A program made the position numbers and the translations under genes. The notes below the pieces were generated by a model that saw nothing but the letters and a program-made list of their open reading frames with translations, was not told where the DNA came from and ran no database searches. This document shows positions 17,287-26,763 of a DNA stretch of 64,000 nt, in pieces; position 1 is the stretch's first letter; each line of letters begins with the position of its first letter. Source of the stretch: Phycisphaerales bacterium (lineage in GTDB: Bacteria; Planctomycetota; Phycisphaerae; UBA1845; UTPLA1); assembly GCA_020639075.1 (NCBI GenBank), contig JACKHI010000001.1:4278001-4342000 (forward strand). The letters run 5' to 3'.

Positions 17287-18615
17287 TTAACTCGGCGCGA
17301 GGCGGGCGACGAGGCGTTGCAGAAGTGACTGATAGGGATAGCTGCTCGACAGGTGGAGCACGACGCGGCGGACGCTGACGACCACGCGGGCCGCGACCTT
17401 CAGGAGCTTCAACCGAATCGTATCGACACGAGCTTTGGCGAGTTCGGTGTCCTTCAGCGCCTCGCGTCGCACGTGTTCGATCAACACGTACGCCGCCGAC
17501 GCCAGCAGCAGCCGGAACTGATTCGCGATGAACCTGCTGCAACTCGTTCGATCGGCGAACAGGTACAACTGCTGCTCTTTGATACGATTCTCCATCTCAC
17601 CGCGCTGCGTGTAGATGGCGTCGTAGATCGCCTTCGGTGAATCGTCGAGATTCGTCACAACGAAGCGCGGGTTGGCGCCCTTCGGCAAGCGCTCCGCCTT
17701 CAGGATCACACGCCGCTTTCGATCCCACGTCTTCGCGCTATATGCGAACTCGTGGAAGCTTCGCTGCTTCTCGCCGGTCGCCTCGAAGCGCTGCTCGGCC
17801 GCGTCCATGTAGGGTTCCTGGATGCGCTTGAGCCGCGTGTTCGTCGCCAGACCGACGACGTAGCCGATCGCGTTTTCGTCGCAGTATTTCAGGGTTTTCC
17901 AGCGACAGAAGCCCGAGTCGGCGCGGAAGATGATCCGCACTTTGGGCCACGATTCGCGTATGCGCCGCACCAGCAGCTTGAGGATGCCGCGGCTGTGCTT
18001 CGCCGCGTCGATCTTGCTCGGTCGCAGATAGGCGACCAGCAACTGATCGCCGCAGAAGACGTAGAGCGGCAGGTAGCAATAGTGGTAGTAGAAGGCGTGG
18101 AAGAATGAGCCTTCCTGGTCGCCGTGAATCCGATCGTCGGTCGCATCGAAGTCGAGGGTGATCTCCTTCGGCGGCGTCCTGTGCGACGCGATGAACTGAT
18201 CGACCAGCACGGCGCTCATCCGCGCCAGCGACTTGCGATCGACCCAGTTCTCAAACCGGCACAGTGTCGGTGGTGACGCGAGCGGAGCGTCGGGATCGGG
18301 CGGCGTCTCGGCGAGAAGTTGCATGATCGGATCGTTGCGAAGCGATTGATGATCGTTGCCGTCTTCGTAGCCCATGGCGATGCCGAAGACTCGCTGGGCG
18401 AGGAGCGTCTTCGCGTCGTGCTGGATTCGCGCCGGATCGCGCGGATCGCTGATGCAAGCCGCAAGCGCGTCGATCATCCCCGTTCGCCGATTCGCTTCGC
18501 GAAGCAGCAACGCGCCGGCGTCGGACGTGAGATGACCGCCGCCAAAATCGGCGATGATTTTCTTCCGAGAAAGACTGGAAAAAGTGAGCGATTCAGAATT
18601 ACACTCTGTCATCAC
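17287..18615 (-). CDS. IS1380-family DDE transposase
   Basis: 442 aa, full length for the family. The N-terminus has the typical FGGGHLTSDAGALLLREA stretch and the core contains LDFDATDDRIHGDQEG, with the first catalytic Asp and the family's conserved DATDD. Further on, FRADSGFCRW supplies the second Asp and the QRGEMENRIKE segment the catalytic Glu. Start is GTG 18615 or ATG 18612, with a strong AAGGAGG upstream that is paired in a predicted hairpin (18618-18682). Nothing suggests inactivation. Confidence 0.95.
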   Translation of the reverse strand: MMTECNSESLTFSSLSRKKIIADFGGGHLTSDAGALLLREANRRTGMIDALAACISDPRDPARIQHDAKTLLAQRVFGIAMGYEDGNDHQSLRNDPIMQLLAETPPDPDAPLASPPTLCRFENWVDRKSLARMSAVLVDQFIASHRTPPKEITLDFDATDDRIHGDQEGSFFHAFYYHYCYLPLYVFCGDQLLVAYLRPSKIDAAKHSRGILKLLVRRIRESWPKVRIIFRADSGFCRWKTLKYCDENAIGYVVGLATNTRLKRIQEPYMDAAEQRFEATGEKQRSFHEFAYSAKTWDRKRRVILKAERLPKGANPRFVVTNLDDSPKAIYDAIYTQRGEMENRIKEQQLYLFADRTSCSRFIANQFRLLLASAAYVLIEHVRREALKDTELAKARVDTIRLKLLKVAARVVVSVRRVVLHLSSSYPYQSLLQRLVARLAPS

Positions 18616-18617
18616 AA

Positions 18618-18682
18618 AAGGCCTCCTTGCTTTGTGCTGAATGTTCTAGACAAACACCCAGTCTACAGAGCAAAGAGGCCTT
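18618..18682 (-). promoter_or_regulatory. RBS-sequestering hairpin upstream of transposase (copy 1)
   Basis: Arms 18669-18682 and 18618-18631 are complementary over 14 bp with one G-U pair. The 3' arm contains the complete AAGGAGG Shine-Dalgarno site of the transposase. A transcript that enters from outside the IS would fold and hide the site. Confidence 0.7.
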
Positions 18683-18828
18683 CTCTATGCGCCTTTCAGC
18701 CGATCTTGATGAAATATCCGGGCTAGCAAACTGCGGTTCGCCGTTCCGCCTCGGGCGGCAGGCTGTTTCAGCACTTGATTGCGGGGCCCAGCAGTTCCTC
18801 AGCGACTTCGGAAATGCACCGGTCGGCG

Positions 18829-20559
18829 TCAATACCCGTCGTCCCGAGGGTCGCGATCGTCGAACGGATTCGATTCGTCGATTTTCGACGGCGTCGGGGT
18901 GGGCTGTACAACGATCGTGTTTGCCAGGATGTCACCTAGGCGCTGCCGATTGACGGTGAACATTGCGAGGAGCATGAATGTCACGAGCACGCCCGAAACG
19001 CCAAGGCCGACGATGAGAATCCGCAGGACGTTCCGAATCAGAATCTGCCGTCCCGTGGGCGCCGTCCCATCGGCGCTGAGGACGCGGCAGTTCAGGATCC
19101 GCTTGCCCAGCGTCGTATGACCCAATCCCTCGAGAACGAGACACCAGCCGCCATACAGTACGACAAAAAGCAGCCAGATCCGGTCCTGCCGGGCGATGAC
19201 TTCGGGGTTTTGAACGACCGGCGCGTCGGAGGCGCCATACGTTTGCAGGAGCGGTCCAATGAAGTCCCAGTTGAGGAGCAGGATCAGAATGGCGGCCGGG
19301 CTGACGTCGATCAACGTCGCCATCGCACGTCGTCCGACGGTAGCCAGTATGTATCCTCTCGGCACGGCGGCGGGCGTTTGCATCTGCTCGCGACGCGTGG
19401 TCAGCACAATTGTGAACAAGACGAGCAGAACCGCCGTCTGAACGAAATCCCGCCATCGCTGCTTCGCGGAGTCCAGCGTCGGGATGACTGTAGAGAGTTC
19501 CGTTTTGCGAATCGTCGGCGCCGTCGAAATGTCACCCCAGGCGAATTGGATCGCTCCGTCATCGATCACAGCGACCGCGAGCTGATTGCATGCGATCGTC
19601 GCGGCAACGGCGTCGCGGGAAACCGCCAAGGGCGCGGCACTCGGCCCGATCGGCTTCGAATGCACCCAGCCTTTCTCATTCTCGAATGCGATCGACAGGT
19701 TGAGTTTGCCTTTTGATTCGGCAGGTGAGCCGACGATGAGGACGGGCCCCGTCAAGGACGATCCGACCCAGAATCGCTCGATGACGACGCCTTTGACGGC
19801 GACGTCGGGCGGGCTCCATGCGTCATCCTGGAACTCGGAGTAGGAAATCACATTTCCCGCCGGATTTCTCCAGAACAGGTGAATGTGCCCGTTGCGGACC
19901 GCCAATTGGTAGGCGTCGAAACCCGCCGCGAATGCCGGCACGTCGATCCTGGTCCAGAAGCCGCGCTCGAGACGCAACAGCGCCAAGTGCGTCGGTTTTT
20001 CCGATGCCTGCGTCGTTGGTGCTGGTTGCGTGGCGACTTCGTCCTCGTCGTCAGCCTGACTTGTGGAGACAGGCCTGGCGAGTGAGTCGGCATCGACCAG
20101 AAACCAAGTGATGCCCTGCGCGGCGTCCCCGGCGAATGCGAGGGGCTCGCGTTCGGATTGCAGGACAAACAGCGCGTCGGTCGCCGGCAAGGACTTCGGT
20201 TCGTATCGCCACAGCGCCAGATCGGCGAAGAGCACGCGCAGTGAAGACTTGTCCGCCGCTGCAAAAATTGGATTGCCTGTCACGGGCTGAATGTTCGGCG
20301 ACGGCTTCGGCGCCGACGTCATCCCCGGGGCGGCGGAATCGGCGGAGAACCAGAACCGAACCTCCGGTTCCGAATCCGCTTCGCCCTTGGATGCAGCGAC
20401 GACCCAGACGCGTTCGTCCGAACCGGACAACATCACGCGATCCGGTTGCCAGTCCGCTGCCGCAACCGATTGCGCTGCAATCGTCAGGCTTCCCACCGCG
20501 AGCAGGCATTGAATGCGTCGAACACGAGAATGACGGTTGTCGTTCGATCTCTTTCTCAC
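18829..20559 (-). CDS. Secreted-domain RDD family membrane protein
   Basis: 576 aa. Signal peptide to about residue 35 (ends SVAAA), then about 340 residues of predicted extracytoplasmic beta-rich sequence without a family I recognise. Residues about 400-555 form the RDD domain: first helix in RRAMATLIDVSPAAILILLL (Arg and Asp conserved), and the later block GKRILNCRVLSADGTAPTGRQILIRN. RDD proteins are poorly understood membrane proteins, some linked to Na+/H+ exchange. It is last in an operon with 4-bp overlap to the lipoprotein gene upstream. Confidence 0.85.
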   Translation of the reverse strand: MRKRSNDNRHSRVRRIQCLLAVGSLTIAAQSVAAADWQPDRVMLSGSDERVWVVAASKGEADSEPEVRFWFSADSAAPGMTSAPKPSPNIQPVTGNPIFAAADKSSLRVLFADLALWRYEPKSLPATDALFVLQSEREPLAFAGDAAQGITWFLVDADSLARPVSTSQADDEDEVATQPAPTTQASEKPTHLALLRLERGFWTRIDVPAFAAGFDAYQLAVRNGHIHLFWRNPAGNVISYSEFQDDAWSPPDVAVKGVVIERFWVGSSLTGPVLIVGSPAESKGKLNLSIAFENEKGWVHSKPIGPSAAPLAVSRDAVAATIACNQLAVAVIDDGAIQFAWGDISTAPTIRKTELSTVIPTLDSAKQRWRDFVQTAVLLVLFTIVLTTRREQMQTPAAVPRGYILATVGRRAMATLIDVSPAAILILLLNWDFIGPLLQTYGASDAPVVQNPEVIARQDRIWLLFVVLYGGWCLVLEGLGHTTLGKRILNCRVLSADGTAPTGRQILIRNVLRILIVGLGVSGVLVTFMLLAMFTVNRQRLGDILANTIVVQPTPTPSKIDESNPFDDRDPRDDGY

Positions 20560-21629
20560 GGCGCCTCCGGCGGTCGCGCCGATGTGCTGTTGTCGAGGTC
20601 GTCGTTCGCATCCCTGAGCGCCGGCGCATTATCGCCCGGCCACTCGTCGGTATCGACGGGCCCATAGTACGGCGTTCCGTCGTTATACCAGCCTGTCGGT
20701 TCGATCGTCGAATCCGAGCGGCTGGGCTGATCGCAATCGGCGTCGACCTGCACGATATTCTCGTAGACACTCGCCGGCAGCGGCGGTGAATCCGTCGGCC
20801 GCGTGAAGGCGTTGGCCTTGACCTTATTCTCATCGAAGTTCTTAAAGCTGCCGACTTCGAGGCTCAGCTTGTTGTTTTCGATCGGCCAGATCACGCTGAC
20901 TTTGTGTGCGATCAGGGGGCCGCCTTCCCATGCTTCACGATAGTCCTCCAACGAGGCCGTCATCGCTTTGCGACCGTACTCGTCGTAGAAGATCACGACG
21001 TCGACCAGGTAGGGCGGAACGCGCATCACGCGATATTCCTGCACGAGTTTGTATCCGGCACTGGAGCGTTTTCGCATGTACTCCAGCGCATCCGTCGTTC
21101 TGAGCGACTTGCGTGCAGGGCCGATGAGTTCGCTGTCAGCGCTGGGCAGGCCGATGCCCATCGCAGCGACGAGTTCGCTCGGATTGACGAAGACGTCCTT
21201 GGTGCAGGGCTTGTTGGCATATTCCTGGCGGCCCCACCACATCTGCGAGAGCTCAGGCTCGATCCACGCCCAATATTCATTGTCGTTGGAGCCGACCTGC
21301 ATGACGGTTCCGCCGATGCCGGGGCGGAGATTGATCAGCAGATTGCGAGGCCGCTGGAATAGCATCGTGCCTTCGAGGTTGTAGGAATGCTCCACGCGTT
21401 TCGCGTCCGTTATGTGCGCGACTACGGCGACGCTTGTCGACCACAGCGCCTGGTTGAGCTTGGCTTCGTTCGCCCGGATCGTTCTGACGATCTCGTCGTC
21501 CGATCGGTTGATTTCCGGCCTCGGATGGTTGTCGATCGGCGGGTGTTCGGGGGGCGTGGGGCAGCCTGTGCATAGCATCGCCAGTGCGGCGATGATCACG
21601 TACGAGTAGCGTTCGCCAATTCGAGTCAT
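20556..21629 (-). CDS. Lipoprotein, LolA/outer-membrane-lipoprotein-like fold
   Basis: 357 aa. Signal peptide ending LCTGC is a good lipobox (Cys at about 23). The mature protein contains EGTMLFQRPRNLLINLRPG and later YLVDVVIFYDEYGRK, reminiscent of the half-barrel of LolA/LppX-like proteins, so lipid or lipoprotein handling is possible but unproven. The C-terminal 60 residues are acidic, Pro-rich and probably disordered. It overlaps its neighbours by 4 bp on each side (with 18829-20559 and 21626-22243), so all three are translated from one mRNA. Confidence 0.75.
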   Translation of the reverse strand: MTRIGERYSYVIIAALAMLCTGCPTPPEHPPIDNHPRPEINRSDDEIVRTIRANEAKLNQALWSTSVAVVAHITDAKRVEHSYNLEGTMLFQRPRNLLINLRPGIGGTVMQVGSNDNEYWAWIEPELSQMWWGRQEYANKPCTKDVFVNPSELVAAMGIGLPSADSELIGPARKSLRTTDALEYMRKRSSAGYKLVQEYRVMRVPPYLVDVVIFYDEYGRKAMTASLEDYREAWEGGPLIAHKVSVIWPIENNKLSLEVGSFKNFDENKVKANAFTRPTDSPPLPASVYENIVQVDADCDQPSRSDSTIEPTGWYNDGTPYYGPVDTDEWPGDNAPALRDANDDLDNSTSARPPEAP

Positions 21630-22243
21630 GAGCGGGCCTCTTCGCCGACAGCCGACGCCCGTTCCTCATCGTTCGGCGCCGACTCATCGGAGATCCCAGC
21701 GTCGTCTGCCGCATTGTTTTCGTCCGCCGCGTTCTCAGCATCTTCGGCGTCTGAGGCAAAGTCGGCGTGCAGCACGGCGCCGAGTTGGCTCGTTACTTCG
21801 CCGATCTCGTCTTCGCTGAGTCCGGGGTTGTAGACCTCGTGCTTCTTCCGATCCCCGATCTGGCGCATGATCCACAGTTCGCCGTCGCCTTCGCGATGGC
21901 TGTTTTCATAACGAAGGATTCGTTTGCGAAGCAGAATCAACGCGAGCACGAAGCGGAATCGCTGTTTGGCGGGCTCCGTCGTCCCCTCAAGTCGGTTGAA
22001 AAACGTCTGGAGGACGGTGTCGTCAACGAACGTTCGTTTGGGGGCTTCCTTGCGAGGCATCCGCGTCTTGAAATGACAGACGGCGTCGGTCGGTGCGCCT
22101 TCCCACGCGTCAATTGCGTAGTCGCGGCGTTCGAATCCTGTGGCTGTCTCCAGGATCACGCTGTAGAAATATTCGTCTTCACTGAATTCGCGGCCCGTGG
22201 CGTAGCAGGTACCGGCGGTCCGCGATACGTCGTAATCGCTCAT
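21626..22243 (-). CDS. Conserved-looking hypothetical protein with CxxTG motif
   Basis: 205 aa from ATG 22243; the open frame continues 85 codons upstream but that part lacks coding character and runs across a terminator. Residues about 10-70 hold TCYATGREFSEDEYFYSVIL and a later VCHF, suggesting a small metal-binding or treble-clef-like unit. The middle is basic and helical (RFVLALILLRKRILRYE); the last 60 residues are acidic and Ala/Asp/Glu-rich, likely disordered. First gene of the operon with the lipoprotein and RDD genes (4-bp overlap). Function unknown. Confidence 0.65.
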   Translation of the reverse strand: MSDYDVSRTAGTCYATGREFSEDEYFYSVILETATGFERRDYAIDAWEGAPTDAVCHFKTRMPRKEAPKRTFVDDTVLQTFFNRLEGTTEPAKQRFRFVLALILLRKRILRYENSHREGDGELWIMRQIGDRKKHEVYNPGLSEDEIGEVTSQLGAVLHADFASDAEDAENAADENNAADDAGISDESAPNDEERASAVGEEARS

Positions 22244-22412
22244 CCTTGAATCCAATGGCGGCTCTGGCCGCTGTGGGTCGAGAATTCCATGCGAAACGTA
22301 CGCCCGTGGCGTCCTGTCCGTTCGCCATGGTAGCGTAACGCAGATGCAGGATGAGGGCCAGATTGCGGCAGGCGAAGCGGCTGAGTGCGTGATGTCGGAA
22401 CATCGACTATCG

Positions 22413-22453
22413 GAAAAAAAGAAATGCCCGCGGCAGGCTTGCAGCGGGCATTC
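22413..22453 (-). terminator. Rho-independent terminator of rpsA
   Basis: Minus-strand stem AATGCCCGC / GCGGGCATT followed by TCTTTTTTT, located 70 bp after the rpsA stop codon. It separates rpsA from the next operon on the same strand. Confidence 0.88.
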
Positions 22454-22523
22454 GTGATCTTCGTGAGGAGACGTTCGCGCCAGAATGTCGACGGCCATCT
22501 CGTCCTGCCGCCGGCAGTCGAGA

Positions 22524-24251
22524 CTACGATCGTGCGAACTTCGACGGATCCAGACCGCCGAGGCCCTGTTCCCAGTCGATCGTCAATCCGCCGCGACGCT
22601 TCTTGTTGCGACGCTTTTCAATTGCGGCACGTTCCTGTTCGATCTTCGCCAGCTCTTCCGCTGTCGGCTCGGGCGGCGGCTCCTTCAGCGACAGGCCGAT
22701 GCGGTTGTTTTCCGTGTCGATCTTGACGACGCGGGCTTCGACTTCCGCACCGACTTTGAGCACGTCTTCGACCCGATTGACCCGCCGATCCGACAGTTCA
22801 GAGATGTGAATCAGGGCGTCGACGCCGTCCTCAAGGTTGACGAACGCGCCGAAATCCGTTGTGCGGACGACTTTTCCTTTGACCTTGGTATCGACGGCGT
22901 ACTTCGACGAAACGGCCGACCACGGGTCGTCCGACATTGCCTTGAGGCTGATCGATATCCGCTGCTTTTCCGGCTCGCAGCTCAGGACCTTGGCTTCGAC
23001 AACATCGCCTTCGTTGACGACCTCCTTCGGCGAGCGGACGCGCTTTGTCCAGCTCATCTCGCTGATCGGAAGCAGGGCGTCGAGGCCGGGCTCCAGTTCG
23101 ACGAATGCACCGAACGTCGCGAGTCGAACGACGCGGCCGCTGATCTTTGTGCCTTCCGGATATTTCTCGCCGGCCTTTTCCCACGGATGCGGCTTGAGCT
23201 GCTTCAGGCTGAGGGAAACCTTCCCCTTTTCCTGGTTGACTTTCGTGACTTTGACTTCGACTTCGTCACCGACGTTCACGACTTCCTCGGGCTTGTTGAT
23301 CCGGCCCCAGCTCATGTCGCTGATGTGAAGAAGACCGTCCACGCCGCCGATGTCGACGAATGCGCCGAAGTCCATCAGCGTCTTGACCTTGCCCTTGCGG
23401 ATTTCTCCTACTTTCAGTTCGTCGAAGGCCTTTTCCTTTCGGCCTTTCTCTTCGCGTTCGAGGACCTTTCGGCGCGACAGGACGATGTTCTCTTCCGACA
23501 GGTCGAACTTCGTCACTTCAGCGGAAATCGTCTTGCCGATCAGGTCGGAGATATCCTTTCGGAATCCGAGTTCGACCTGGCTAGCCGGGATGAAGGCGCG
23601 CAGGCCTTCGATCGTCATCTCCAAGCCGCCGCGATTCATGCCCGTCACGGGCCCTTCGAGAACCATGCCGACTTTCATCGTCTGCAGGATTTTCTGCTGC
23701 TTCGCCTTCTTATGCGAGACGTTGATCAGGCCGCCGGATTTGTCCTCGCCAATTACGAGCACTTCGAGCGTGTCGCCGACGGCGTAGTGTGCGTCGTCCC
23801 GGAATTCGCTCTTGGAGAGAACGCCCAGCATTTTGGCGCCGAAATCGACAAGGACGTCTTCGCTGCCGATGTTGGCGATTCGCGCCTCGACGAGTTCGCC
23901 GGCCTTGACGCCCTCCGATGTGGGTGCGGTGGCTGCGGGCATCGAAGCGGCCGCCTGATCGACGCCCGACATCGCTTCCTCGACGGCACGATCGAGATCG
24001 GCGTCAGCGTCATTCACCTTTGCCGCCATTTCAGCGGGAGTGATCGGCTGTGGGCGTGGCGGCGGTGTGCGAACCGGCGTGCTTGGCCCGGCCGCCTGCG
24101 TCGGCAATGGTCCGGCGCTGTCCGCGGCATCGGCGGGCGTCGGGGAATGGGTCATTGACGGACTGCTGTCAGCTGAAGGGGCGTTGTGCTCGGCAGGTGT
24201 CGTCGTTTCGTTCCGTGTCTCCGCCGGATTGGAGTTAGGTTCCATCGCCAA
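22524..24251 (-). CDS. rpsA: 30S ribosomal protein S1
   Basis: 575 aa. Five S1/OB-fold repeats are visible at about residues 115-180, 195-260, 285-350, 370-440 and 455-525, the last three with the classic FGAFV...LLHISDMSW pattern. S1 recruits mRNA to the 30S subunit. The N-terminal 100 residues are a low-complexity Thr/Pro/Ala extension absent from E. coli S1, and the C-terminus is a charged helix plus a short tail. E. coli S1 has six repeats, so this is a five-repeat version. It lies on the same strand downstream of rpoD but is separated from it by a terminator. Confidence 0.93.
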   Translation of the reverse strand: MAMEPNSNPAETRNETTTPAEHNAPSADSSPSMTHSPTPADAADSAGPLPTQAAGPSTPVRTPPPRPQPITPAEMAAKVNDADADLDRAVEEAMSGVDQAAASMPAATAPTSEGVKAGELVEARIANIGSEDVLVDFGAKMLGVLSKSEFRDDAHYAVGDTLEVLVIGEDKSGGLINVSHKKAKQQKILQTMKVGMVLEGPVTGMNRGGLEMTIEGLRAFIPASQVELGFRKDISDLIGKTISAEVTKFDLSEENIVLSRRKVLEREEKGRKEKAFDELKVGEIRKGKVKTLMDFGAFVDIGGVDGLLHISDMSWGRINKPEEVVNVGDEVEVKVTKVNQEKGKVSLSLKQLKPHPWEKAGEKYPEGTKISGRVVRLATFGAFVELEPGLDALLPISEMSWTKRVRSPKEVVNEGDVVEAKVLSCEPEKQRISISLKAMSDDPWSAVSSKYAVDTKVKGKVVRTTDFGAFVNLEDGVDALIHISELSDRRVNRVEDVLKVGAEVEARVVKIDTENNRIGLSLKEPPPEPTAEELAKIEQERAAIEKRRNKKRRGGLTIDWEQGLGGLDPSKFARS

Positions 24252-24676
24252 AGTCTCACATGATTCCGATTAACCAACGGACGCAACCAGTCTTGGTAGC
24301 GTCCTCGCGATGCCGACGTCGTGGATCACGCGCCGCGGTGCCGGCAACCATTGGGAAAAGTCACACTTAGATTCGTTAGCCGAGGCAATGATCGGAGGCC
24401 CGTCGAACGAACAGGCTGAGCCCCGGGATGTCATTCGTATACTCTTGTGAATGTGATGCGGTTTCCTTCGACGGCAGTCCGTCGAACTTGTGATTTCACG
24501 TTACCGCAAACGAATCGCAATGTCGAGTCCGACTACGGCGGACCAACGTAAAAGTTGTGCACCGATTTCGTTTGGATCAACTCGATTTCTTCACACATCG
24601 ACCCATGGCCGCTTGAGGACCGCGTTGACGTTTGACCCGACGTCAGGTCGCGATTCACTTCGGGAATAACGGTCAA
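24252..24676. other. rpsA upstream region without gene
   Basis: About 425 bp between the rpoD terminator and the rpsA start. No credible gene on either strand. It should contain the rpsA promoter and 5' leader (translation is leftward); I could not pick a convincing -35/-10 pair. Confidence 0.5.
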
Positions 24677-24716
24677 CAAAGAAGACGCCCGATGCCGGGG
24701 ATCCGGAATCGGGCGT
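24677..24716 (-). terminator. Rho-independent terminator of rpoD
   Basis: Minus-strand stem ACGCCCGAT / ATCGGGCGT with an inner CCGG/CCGG pairing, followed by TTCTTTG. It lies about 77 bp past the rpoD stop codon. Confidence 0.8.
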
Positions 24717-24792
24717 TCGTGTGTTTCCGTTATCGGCCGATGCGGCTCGGCCAGACGTCTGTCGGCCTCGCAGGCTCCTGGCGAATGTCGGA

Positions 24793-26541
24793 TCAGAAGT
24801 CCTCTGGAATCTGGAGCTTGCCATCCTTGTCGAGGAAGCCCTCGAGTTTGCGGGCACGCACCGGATGCTGGAGCTTGCGGATCGCCTTGGCTTCGACTTG
24901 TCGCACGCGCTCGCGCGTGACTTTGAAGATCTTGCCGACCTCTTCAAGCGTGTAGGTGTATCCGTCGCCGATACCGTAGCGGAGTTTGATGATCTCGCGC
25001 TCGCGATAGGTCAGGCTCTTGAGCACCTGCTCGATGCGATCCTTCAGCATCTCGTTGCTGGCCGTGGAGACGGGGCTCTCGGCGGAGCCGTCTTCGATGA
25101 AGTCGCCGAAGTACGAATCCTCGCCTTCGCCGACGGGGCGATCGAGCGAGATCGGATGTCGGCTGATCTTCATGACGCGTCGGACTTCGCCGAGCGGCAT
25201 CTTGGCGCGCTTGGCAATTTCCTCCATCGTCGCCTCGCGACCCAGTTCCTGCAGCAGCTCGCGCGAGATGTTTCGCAGCCGGCTCATCGTTTCGATCATG
25301 TGGACCGGGATGCGGATGGTCCGCGCATGATCGGCGATGGCCCGCGTGATGGCCTGTCGAATCCACCACGTGGCGTACGTGCTGAACTTGTAGCCGCGCT
25401 TGTATTCGTACTTGTCGACCGCGCGCATCAGGCCGGTGTTGCCTTCCTGGATGATGTCGAGGAAGGGCAGGCCGCGATTGCGGTACTTCTTGGCGATCGA
25501 CACGACGAGCCGCAGGTTACCGCCCGACAGCTTGCGCTTGGCGTCCTCATACTCGGAATAGACTTTGCGGATCCGGCGAACGCGATCGCGCAGCATCTCC
25601 GGGGTTTCCAGGACCAGATCCTGCAGACCGGCGAGTTCATCCCGCATTGCCTCGACTTCGTCGATCGGCATGGACGCGACGCGCCGCTCGCTGCCGAGCA
25701 GCTTCTGCAGCTCCGACATCTTGTCGCTCAGGGCGTAGAGCTTTCGCATCAGCGGCGTCACTTTGCTGGTGCGCAGGGCCAGCTCCTCGAAGAGCCGGAC
25801 GGCTTTGCGCCGTCGCGAATTGATCCTTCGCCACGTTTCGCGATGCTGGGCCTTGTCCTCGACGTTCTCGAGCGTGAGCCAGTCTTCCTGGTTCAGATCC
25901 ATCAGCTTGCGCGCCGTTGTCAGGTTGTACGGCAGTCGCGTGAGGACCGTCTGCTTCGCCTGGTTTTCGCCGCTGGAGATCTTCATCGTCCGATCGAACG
26001 GTAACGTGCCGTCGTTGACGCCCTGGAGCAGATCGGCGGCGGCCGACAGACTGCAATCCGATTCGAGCACCATTCGGCGGAAGGCCGTGCGCGTCAGTTC
26101 GATCTTTTTGGCAAGCGCGATTTCCTCGGCGCGCGTCAGCAGCGGAATCTCACCCATCTGGGTGAGGTACATGCGCACGGGATCGTCGATCCGCCGGCTG
26201 GGCGACTCGATCGGGTAATCATCTTCCGGCGCGTCGGCGACGATCGGGCTGAGGTTCTTCTTCTTGGCGCTCTGGTCTTCGCCAAAGGAGAGCTTCTGGG
26301 CCTCGGCTTCGTCGATCATATCGATGCCGAGATCCTCGACGCGATGCAGGATCGCTTCGAGCCGATCCGGCAACACGGCTTCGTCGGGAAGGGCTTCGTT
26401 CAGCTCTTCCCAAGTCAGATAGCCGCGGGCCTTGCCCTTCTCGATCAATTCGCTGACGCTCAGTTCGACCGGATCGTGCGGTTCATCAATCCGACCGCCG
26501 GCGACTGGGTTGGTTGTTTGCTTGCTAAGTACTTGCGACAT
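24793..26541 (-). CDS. rpoD: Primary sigma factor (sigma-70/SigA)
   Basis: 582 aa from ATG 26541 (GGAG 11-12 nt upstream); an in-frame TTG five codons earlier is less likely. All primary-sigma regions are present: 1.1-like N-terminus, 1.2 (DPVRMYLTQMGEIPLLT), 2.1-2.4 with the NLRLVVSIAKKY and FSTYATWWIRQAITRA signatures, region 3, and 4.2 (YTLEEVGKIFKVTRERVRQVEAKA). It directs RNA polymerase to housekeeping promoters. dnaG lies upstream on the same strand, the order of the classical macromolecular synthesis operon, though rpsU is not next to them. Confidence 0.97.
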   Translation of the reverse strand: MSQVLSKQTTNPVAGGRIDEPHDPVELSVSELIEKGKARGYLTWEELNEALPDEAVLPDRLEAILHRVEDLGIDMIDEAEAQKLSFGEDQSAKKKNLSPIVADAPEDDYPIESPSRRIDDPVRMYLTQMGEIPLLTRAEEIALAKKIELTRTAFRRMVLESDCSLSAAADLLQGVNDGTLPFDRTMKISSGENQAKQTVLTRLPYNLTTARKLMDLNQEDWLTLENVEDKAQHRETWRRINSRRRKAVRLFEELALRTSKVTPLMRKLYALSDKMSELQKLLGSERRVASMPIDEVEAMRDELAGLQDLVLETPEMLRDRVRRIRKVYSEYEDAKRKLSGGNLRLVVSIAKKYRNRGLPFLDIIQEGNTGLMRAVDKYEYKRGYKFSTYATWWIRQAITRAIADHARTIRIPVHMIETMSRLRNISRELLQELGREATMEEIAKRAKMPLGEVRRVMKISRHPISLDRPVGEGEDSYFGDFIEDGSAESPVSTASNEMLKDRIEQVLKSLTYREREIIKLRYGIGDGYTYTLEEVGKIFKVTRERVRQVEAKAIRKLQHPVRARKLEGFLDKDGKLQIPEDF

Positions 26542-26763
26542 TCGTTGCGACTCCAACGGGTCTCGATGTCGATTGCATCAGACAGTTTCGAATGGGAGCG
26601 ACCGGGGCCGGTTCGTGGGCTGTTGTGCGCCTCATACGCAACTCGGGCCCGCGCGCGAATTGCTTCGCGCAGCGTTCGACGGTGCTCGACTCGAATTACT
26701 ATCCTTCAGATGCGATGCGACTGACTCCTCTGCCTGTCTGCCTTTTCCAGTAACTGCTGTCCG

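Larger units (their letters stand above)
17148..18722 (-). mobile_element. IS1380-family insertion sequence, copy 1
   Basis: 1575 bp, bounded by imperfect terminal inverted repeats (CCCGCATATTTCA on the left; CCCGGATATTTCA reading inward from the right, 12 of 13 matching). It is flanked by a 4-bp target duplication CTAG at 17144-17147 and 18723-18726. It contains one transposase gene on the minus strand and a hairpin over its ribosome-binding site. All reading frames match copy 2 at 46264-47838, so the two are identical or nearly so. Intact ends, matching duplications and lack of divergence suggest recent transposition. Confidence 0.95.

Noticed and set aside
22244..22498. 85-codon upstream extension of the gene at 21626-22243
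   Set aside because: It crosses the rpsA terminator and lacks a ribosome-binding site, so the shorter start at 22243 is preferred.
22485..24158. Long open frame on the plus strand over rpsA (and similar long frames opposite rpoD, the kinases and the secretin)
   Set aside because: Antisense frames of GC-rich genes. Their composition is typical of shadow ORFs and the opposite strand encodes clear conserved proteins.
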